A DNA stretch of 40,939 bases. Source: Balneolales bacterium. GTDB taxonomy: Bacteria; Bacteroidota; Rhodothermia; Balneolales; Natronogracilivirgulaceae. The notes beneath the pieces are model-generated. The model saw nothing but the letters and a program-made list of their open reading frames with translations. It was not told the origin of the DNA and did no database searches. Both the position numbers and the translations under genes were made by a program. How positions within the stretch are numbered: the first letter of the stretch is position 1; each line of letters opens with the position of its first letter. This document shows positions 35,573-40,939 of this stretch, piece by piece. The DNA lies in the NCBI GenBank assembly GCA_007132975.1, contig SLNO01000081.1, forward strand, positions 1-40,939, in the 5' to 3' direction.

Positions 35573-36547
35573 ATGAAACATCCCAATTCACCAGTCCTGA
35601 TCGTATTTACGACAGCTTTGGTGTTCTTTTCAATATCGGCATGCCAGACTGATAGTTCTCAAAGTGTTAACGCCATTGCAGGCGATGAATACATACCCGT
35701 ATTTGTGGACGGCGAAGAGTTCACGACATATCTTTTCGGAAGGGAACATAAATATCCGTTTTTCTATCCGGTAAACGGTCCGCAATCCGGTCAATCCGTC
35801 ACCACCTGGGACCAGGAACCATATCCGCACCACAGCTCACTCTACATCAGTCTAGATTGGGTCAGCAGTGAAAATGTAACACGTGGCAACTATTGGCAAC
35901 CCCGGCATGAGCTGGAAACAGGCCAGATCTTTTCCCGCAATGCGCGCATTTTGGAAGACACCGGAAATAAAGTGGTCCTCGGTGATCAAACCGAATGGAT
36001 CGTGCCCCTGACAGGAACTCATCATTTTACAGAAACACGCAAAATAGCCATTTGGGCCCCATCCGCGGATGTTCGCATCATGGATTTTGAGTTCCAATTT
36101 GAAGTCATGAAAGACCTGGCGATAAGCCGTCCGACCGGTCACTCCTTCTTCAGTGCTCGCATGAATCCTGAAATTGCGGTGGGAGATACGGTGCGCGGAG
36201 CCGACTGGGCGCATCTCGGTACTGGTCGGATCATAGACTCCGAGGGCAACCTGAATGAAGCAGGGACACGTGAAAAGGCAACACCATGGGCGGCTTACTA
36301 CGGAGAGCACCATGGCGCAACCGAAGGATTGGCCATTCTTCAGCATCCAACCAACAGTTTTTATCCTGCCCAGTGGGTTACACGTGACTATGGGTTTATT
36401 TCACCATCCCCCTTTACGTTTATTGAGGCGCCGCTCGAGATGTTTGAGGGTGATGTACACACATTCAGGTATCGGGTGGTAGTCTTCAAGGGCAGCCCGG
36501 AGGACGCCGGTGTTTCCGCCTGGTACGATGACTTCATTGGTATATGA
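35573..36547 (+). CDS. DUF6807 (PmoA-like) lipoprotein
   Basis: The 324-residue product has a lipoprotein signal ending ISAC. The rest fits the DUF6807/PmoA family seen in polysaccharide-degrading gene clusters: YPFFYPVNGPQSGQSVT near residue 60, then YPHHSSLYISLDWVSSEN, a long beta-rich middle and YRVVVFKG near the end. The HPHH-type motif may be a metal or sugar site. No enzymatic activity is established for this family to my knowledge. It lies between the FGE gene and the sulfatases. Confidence 0.82.
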   Translation: MKHPNSPVLIVFTTALVFFSISACQTDSSQSVNAIAGDEYIPVFVDGEEFTTYLFGREHKYPFFYPVNGPQSGQSVTTWDQEPYPHHSSLYISLDWVSSENVTRGNYWQPRHELETGQIFSRNARILEDTGNKVVLGDQTEWIVPLTGTHHFTETRKIAIWAPSADVRIMDFEFQFEVMKDLAISRPTGHSFFSARMNPEIAVGDTVRGADWAHLGTGRIIDSEGNLNEAGTREKATPWAAYYGEHHGATEGLAILQHPTNSFYPAQWVTRDYGFISPSPFTFIEAPLEMFEGDVHTFRYRVVVFKGSPEDAGVSAWYDDFIGI

Positions 36548-36630
36548 GAGTCTGGTATTCCATTTTAAAAGGTGTTGTGACCAATTAGAAAACCGATCCG
36601 CAGAACTGAGATTGGGGATTTGTGTAAAAG

Positions 36631-38196
36631 ATGATAATAAAAGGCATGCAAAAATTTAAAGCCCAATTATTCGATGATGTACCAGACAAATACAGCACAT
36701 GTGCACACACAAAAACTGCCTCACTTGCCCAAATCCTCTCGCCCGGCTCCCGTGGCGTGCCCAATCTCATAATGCTTTTTCTGCTGATCGTGCTGCTTTT
36801 GGGTTGCAAGGAAAAAGCATTTTCAGAAAAGCCAAAACCCAATGTGCTATTCATCGCCATAGATGACTTGAATAACGACCTGGGAGTACTCGGGGTTGAC
36901 CATGTGTACACGCCTAACCTGGACAGGTTTTCCGAGGGGGCTCGGCTCTTCAGCCGGCACTATATCCAGGTGCCGTCCTGCGGACCGTCCAGAGCGGCCC
37001 TTCTAAGCGGAAAACGTCCGGTTGATGAGCGATTCCTGCCCAATAACGCCATGCTGAATACACACGAGGAGTGGGGTTATCAAAGCCTTCCCCGATGGTT
37101 CAGGGACCACGGATACAAAACGCTTTCGCTGGGAAAAATAACCCACTATCCGGGTGGACTTGCCGGTGCAGGATGGGCGGAAGGGCCGAAAGAGCTTCCG
37201 GGAGCGTGGAATCGGTCCTGGGTGCCAGAAGATGCTCCCTGGGAAACACCTGAGGATATGATGCATGGCTACGCTAATGGCGTTCCGCGCGACAGAGGTA
37301 ATTCTCCGACATGGGAAGCATATGACGGGCCAGATACCTCATACCCGGATGGATGGGTAGCTGAGGAGGCCATGAGAGTACTTGGGGAACTGAAGGATGC
37401 GGATGAGCCCTGGTTTTTCGGTGTGGGCTTTTTCAAGCCGCACCTGCCTTTCGCTGCGCCCAAAAAGTATTTCGACATGTATGATCCCTATGGCATACCG
37501 GTACCGGAGGATACGGTTCGTCACCCGGCTCCCTCGAGTTGGCATGCGAGCGGCGAGATGATGGGAAACTATGGCCAGCATCCCGGAAATCCACAGGTGG
37601 ATGAGGCCTATGCACGTCAGCTCAGGTTGGCCTACTCAGCCGCTACAACCTATGTTGACGCTCAAGTTGGAAAGGTGCTCGACGCCCATTCCCGTCTCGG
37701 GCTTGATGAAAATACGATTGTGGTCATTTGGAGCGACCATGGTTTTGCACTTGGTCATCAGGGTACCTGGGGCAAACACTCGTTGTATGAGATTGCCCTG
37801 AAGTCACCGTTGATTATCAGCTATCCGGGAATGAAAGGGCCGGGTGAGGTTTCGGAAGCAATCGTTGAAGCTGTGGATATCTATCCGACCCTGACCGATC
37901 TTGCCGGTATTTCAACACCCGAAGGATTGCACGGAAAAAGCCTCAGACCGCAGTTGCAAGATCCGCATGCGGCATCCTCCAAGCCGGCGTTTGGCTTTTT
38001 CGGAGGGGGCCAGACATCGGTGCGGGTCAATGACTGGCGCCTGATCATGCATCGTGATGGTGAGGAAATCCTGGGTTACGAGTTATTTGATTTCAGGAGC
38101 AATCCTGAAGGAGTGAAATTGGATCCCGATGAGCATCCAACTGTGGTAAAAGACCTTTCGGAACATTTCAACACTCTCCCCTGGATCAGTCGATAA
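36631..38196 (+). CDS. Sulfatase, iduronate-2-sulfatase-like
   Basis: A type I sulfatase that needs formylglycine. The sulfatase core starts NVLFIAIDDLNNDLG with metal ligands Asp78-Asp79. The CGPSR motif places the cysteine to be modified at Cys117 with Arg121; WSDHGFALGHQGTWGKHS supplies further metal and catalytic residues. Segments such as TPNLDRF and GKITHYPGG resemble iduronate-2-sulfatases, so 2-O-sulfate on uronic or related sugars is a candidate target. A hydrophobic run ending LLLGC (about 47-59) suggests a lipoprotein. ATG 36631 gives an oddly long leader before it; GTG 36757 or ATG 36772 are alternatives. Confidence 0.9.
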   Translation: MIIKGMQKFKAQLFDDVPDKYSTCAHTKTASLAQILSPGSRGVPNLIMLFLLIVLLLGCKEKAFSEKPKPNVLFIAIDDLNNDLGVLGVDHVYTPNLDRFSEGARLFSRHYIQVPSCGPSRAALLSGKRPVDERFLPNNAMLNTHEEWGYQSLPRWFRDHGYKTLSLGKITHYPGGLAGAGWAEGPKELPGAWNRSWVPEDAPWETPEDMMHGYANGVPRDRGNSPTWEAYDGPDTSYPDGWVAEEAMRVLGELKDADEPWFFGVGFFKPHLPFAAPKKYFDMYDPYGIPVPEDTVRHPAPSSWHASGEMMGNYGQHPGNPQVDEAYARQLRLAYSAATTYVDAQVGKVLDAHSRLGLDENTIVVIWSDHGFALGHQGTWGKHSLYEIALKSPLIISYPGMKGPGEVSEAIVEAVDIYPTLTDLAGISTPEGLHGKSLRPQLQDPHAASSKPAFGFFGGGQTSVRVNDWRLIMHRDGEEILGYELFDFRSNPEGVKLDPDEHPTVVKDLSEHFNTLPWISR

Positions 38197-38282
38197 ATGT
38201 GAATTTTCAGATACTGTAATGTCACAAGTATCGCATGGGTTGGGTTATTCTTGTCGCAAGCAACGGAAAAGGAGCAGCTAAT

Positions 38283-40316
38283 ATGAAGAGTAGAATTAAG
38301 AGGAGTTCGATCGATACACCCGGTTATTTGTCCCGAAGGGTCAGCATCTGTCATTTCAAATACCGGGCCGGCCTCCTGGTTTTTGCGTTGCTATTTCTTG
38401 CCGACATGCTTTCCAGCGGATATGCACGGGCTGCTGTATTGCCTGAAAATAACGGACATAATAAGGATCGGGATCAGGGCCGCCCCAACATTCTCTGGCT
38501 TGTCAGCGAGGATAACAGTCCCGAAACCATCGGAGTTTACGGGGATCCGGCTGCCTACACGCCGCACATTGACAGTCTTGCATCCAGGGGCATCGTATTC
38601 CGCCACGCTTTCTCGCATGCCCCGGTATGCGCGGTTGCACGATCCACGCTGCTTACTGGCATGCACTCGCCGTCTACCGGAATGCATCAGATGCGCAGCC
38701 GCACAGCACAGCCGCAGGAGATTGAAGATCTGTTTTACCCCAACCTTCTGCGCAAAGCCGGGTATTACACTACGAATAATTCCAAAACGGATTACAATCT
38801 TCCGGCGCCGCACAGCCGGTTCTGGGATGAGTCCAGCGATGATGCGCACTACAGAAACCGGGCGGAAGGCCAGCCTTTCTTTGCTGTATTCAATAACCAC
38901 GACCCCCACGAATCCAGGATGTTCCTGGATGTCATGGCCAATGAGCCGGTAACCGATCCCGCCAAAGTGCAGCTACCGCCCTACCATCCGGACACACCCG
39001 TCATGCGCCGAAGCTGGGCCCATTATTTCGACCTCAACACACAAATGGACTCCTGGGTGGGCGAAAAGCTTGTGGAGCTGGAAAAGCTCGGGCTAACTGA
39101 TAACACGATTGTCTTCTATTATGGGGATCATGGCGGCGTTCTGCCAAGAAGCAAACGTTTCCTCTATCATACCGGCACAGCGGTTCCGCTTGTGGTGTAC
39201 TTCCCGGAAAGATGGCAGCATCTGGCACCGTCGGAACCCGGATCATGGAGTGATGAGCTCGTCGGATTTGTGGACTTTCCTCCGACACTGCTCAGCCTGA
39301 TCGGCGAACCCATACCGGAGCAGTATCAGGGAAGGGCATTTCTTGGTCCGCAAGCGAAAAGTTCCAAATCGGGTAAAGATTCCAAACCGGAGGCAGACCC
39401 TGTGTTCCTCTACCGGGACCGGATGGTCCAGCAGTACGACATGCAACGCGGGGTTTTTGACGGTGAATACCGCTACATCCGGAATTTCATGCCGCATCGT
39501 CCAAACGGCCAGTATATCCATTTCCCGTTCCGCATGCAGGCCATGCAGGAATGGTACCGGGTGTGGACAAGAGGGGAAGCGACGCACGAACAGTCCCTTT
39601 TCTGGGTGCCTCAACTTTCGGAAGAACTTTATCATACGGCATCCGATCCATGGGAGGTTCGCAACCTGGCGGGCGATCCCGTCCACGCCGATAAACTCGG
39701 AGAACTGCGGGAGGCGACAAGACGGCACATGCTGAACTATCGGGATGCCGGGTTTATCCCGGATGATATGCAGCACGTTTTGAAAGGGGATATGACTCTG
39801 TATGAATACATCCACACCGATACGTATCCGCTGGAACACCTGATCAGTTTGGCTGAAAAAGCCAGCAGCCGAAACCCAGAGCACCTGCCCGAGCTAATGC
39901 AGGCCATGCAGGATGATTACGCTCCAGCGCGTTTCTGGGGTGCTATGGGTTGCCTCGTCCTGGGATATGATGCCATTGCCGCCAAACCTTTGTTGATCAC
40001 CCTGCTTGATGACGAGTTTGCAAGCGTTCGGGTGATGGCCGCCGAGGCGTTGGGACGTACTGGCGAAATGGATCTGGCCATTGCCGTCCTATCCGAGGTG
40101 CTGAACTCGGAGTTGGATTATGAACTCTTATATGCCGTCAATGCCCTGGCGTCGCTGGATGTGCCGGATAGATATCACGATGAGCTGCTCGCCAAATTGC
40201 GACCCATCGCTTATGACGAGGAGCGCGAAGTCAGAGGCTCTTTTCAATATTCCAGAAGGACCGCCACCTACCTCGTGATGAAGTGGACGGAGGATACATA
40301 TCCACCCATCTACTAA
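38283..40316 (+). CDS. Sulfatase with CAVAR motif and HEAT-like C-terminal tail
   Basis: The sulfatase fold starts PNILWLVSEDNSPETIGVYGD (metal ligands near 76-77) and has CAVARSTLLTG: Cys116, with Val118 where proline is usual, and Arg120. Later DHGGVLPRSKRFLYHTG gives the other catalytic residues; the form resembles N-sulfoglucosamine sulfohydrolase-like members. The last ~110 residues (from about APARFWGAMGCL) are helical and HEAT-like (VRVMAAEALGRTGEMDLAI). A hydrophobic segment (about 29-51, ending ARAAV) predicts export. ATG 38283 is preferred over ATG 38235 because AAAAGGAG lies eight bases before it. Confidence 0.9.
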   Translation: MKSRIKRSSIDTPGYLSRRVSICHFKYRAGLLVFALLFLADMLSSGYARAAVLPENNGHNKDRDQGRPNILWLVSEDNSPETIGVYGDPAAYTPHIDSLASRGIVFRHAFSHAPVCAVARSTLLTGMHSPSTGMHQMRSRTAQPQEIEDLFYPNLLRKAGYYTTNNSKTDYNLPAPHSRFWDESSDDAHYRNRAEGQPFFAVFNNHDPHESRMFLDVMANEPVTDPAKVQLPPYHPDTPVMRRSWAHYFDLNTQMDSWVGEKLVELEKLGLTDNTIVFYYGDHGGVLPRSKRFLYHTGTAVPLVVYFPERWQHLAPSEPGSWSDELVGFVDFPPTLLSLIGEPIPEQYQGRAFLGPQAKSSKSGKDSKPEADPVFLYRDRMVQQYDMQRGVFDGEYRYIRNFMPHRPNGQYIHFPFRMQAMQEWYRVWTRGEATHEQSLFWVPQLSEELYHTASDPWEVRNLAGDPVHADKLGELREATRRHMLNYRDAGFIPDDMQHVLKGDMTLYEYIHTDTYPLEHLISLAEKASSRNPEHLPELMQAMQDDYAPARFWGAMGCLVLGYDAIAAKPLLITLLDDEFASVRVMAAEALGRTGEMDLAIAVLSEVLNSELDYELLYAVNALASLDVPDRYHDELLAKLRPIAYDEEREVRGSFQYSRRTATYLVMKWTEDTYPPIY

Positions 40317-40395
40317 AGATCATGAGTGTTGACGGATTTCTGAGCTCCCATTCGCTCGCACCACTCAACCTAAAAAAAAACATGAACCGATTTTT

Positions 40396-40939
40396 ATGAA
40401 GTGGAATGGACATTTCATCGATTGCCGCTCGGGAAATTTTGCATCGGGTATCATTGCCGCATTCCTTTTTACTTCAACAGTTTATCCAGATACGTCACTT
40501 GCCCGGGAGCATGTCACCGATTCCGGGCTGCCCGTAATCACAGGCTACGGGGAGGGGTTGTTCCGCGTCGGAGAGCTTTTGTACAGTGATGATTTCGAAC
40601 ATCTGAACCACTGGCGGTTTCAAATCCAACCGACAGATCACGATTCGGAACCCGAAATACACAACAGAGACGGTAAGCTGGATATCTATATGCCCGCAAG
40701 GGGTGCTACCGTCTGGTTTCAGCACAAATTGACTGGCCCGGTCGCAATCACTTATAAAGTCATGGCACCAACGGCGCGCAAGCAGGCTCCATATGTTGTT
40801 CCCAGGGACATCAATACTTTCTGGCACGCATCCGATCCGGAAACGCCTTGGGATATTTTCGACGACAGGCTTTACACAGGTGCCTTCCCGACGTATCACA
40901 GGCAGCAGGGCTACTATGCCAGCATAGGTGGAAGAGACA
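40396..40939 (+). CDS. Exported DUF6250-domain protein, 5' part
   Basis: The frame is open from ATG 40396 to the window end, 181 codons. A signal-like segment (GIIAAFLFTSTVYPDTSLA) follows a basic N terminus. The body has DDFEHLNHWRFQIQP, GKLDIYMPARGATVWFQHKL, NTFWHASDPETPWDIF and GYYASIGG, the pattern of DUF6250, a beta-sandwich-like domain found beside polysaccharide-active enzymes. Its activity is unknown to me. It is 79 bases after the second sulfatase and probably cotranscribed. The 3' part lies outside the window. Confidence 0.8.
   Translation, partial: MKWNGHFIDCRSGNFASGIIAAFLFTSTVYPDTSLAREHVTDSGLPVITGYGEGLFRVGELLYSDDFEHLNHWRFQIQPTDHDSEPEIHNRDGKLDIYMPARGATVWFQHKLTGPVAITYKVMAPTARKQAPYVVPRDINTFWHASDPETPWDIFDDRLYTGAFPTYHRQQGYYASIGGRD

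Noticed and set aside
40401-40589. 62-codon open frame on the plus strand
   Set aside because: Out of frame with the DUF6250 gene starting at 40396; no signal peptide or motif of its own.
40495-40899. 134-codon open frame on the minus strand
   Set aside because: It is antisense to the DUF6250 gene, whose segments match the family in the plus-strand frame.

Overview
The window looks like chromosome from a member of the Bacteroidota/Rhodothermota/Balneolota group. The evidence is a type III glutamine synthetase, the ssb-gldE gene pair, a menA-menC-menE cluster, a DUF2795-type acidic small protein, a TonB-era-style Omp85 protein, Ser-type surface lipoproteins and a TATATTTG -7 element of the Bacteroidota sigma type upstream of the glutamine synthetase. 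GC content is moderate. Several very acidic exported proteins fit a saline habitat, but that is only an inference. Shine-Dalgarno sequences are mostly weak, and several housekeeping genes can only start at TTG or GTG.

Layout. 1-1829: the 3' end of gcvP (glycine cleavage P protein). A degenerate tandem-repeat array (about 1824-1936) separates it from a convergent minus-strand group: deoC, a full aldehyde dehydrogenase, a half-length aldehyde dehydrogenase without catalytic residues, and a SPOR-domain lipoprotein. 5912-11136: a GT2 glycosyltransferase, a divergent plus-strand YfcE-type phosphoesterase, then a minus-strand group of a lone cyclic-nucleotide-binding-like protein, RlmD and a CrtI-type carotenoid desaturase. 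11324-14643: an exported protein of unknown function, a BamA/TamA-type Omp85 protein and a small DUF2795 protein. 14827-21804: a plus-strand run of tatA, gatA, an M28 lipoprotein peptidase/glutaminyl cyclase, prmA, an ECF-like sigma factor, a voltage-sensor-like membrane protein without a pore, and queG, closed by a strong hairpin that contains the queG stop codon. 21906-28026: a Tat-exported alkaline phosphatase (minus strand), then htpX, ssb, gldE and purB. 28007-31727: menA-menC-menE on the minus strand. 31973-34168: glutamine synthetase III with its own promoter and terminator.

34408-40939 is an accessory catabolic locus, all on the plus strand. It encodes an exported formylglycine-generating enzyme with both catalytic cysteines, a DUF6807 (PmoA-like) lipoprotein, an iduronate-2-sulfatase-like sulfatase with a CGPSR motif, a second sulfatase with the unusual CAVAR motif and a HEAT-like tail, and the 5' end of an exported DUF6250 protein that runs off the window. 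These genes probably work together on a sulfated polysaccharide outside the inner membrane, with the formylglycine enzyme activating the sulfatases after export. This locus, the pore-less voltage-sensor protein and the repeat array are the parts most worth following up. No tRNA, rRNA, insertion sequence or CRISPR array was seen.
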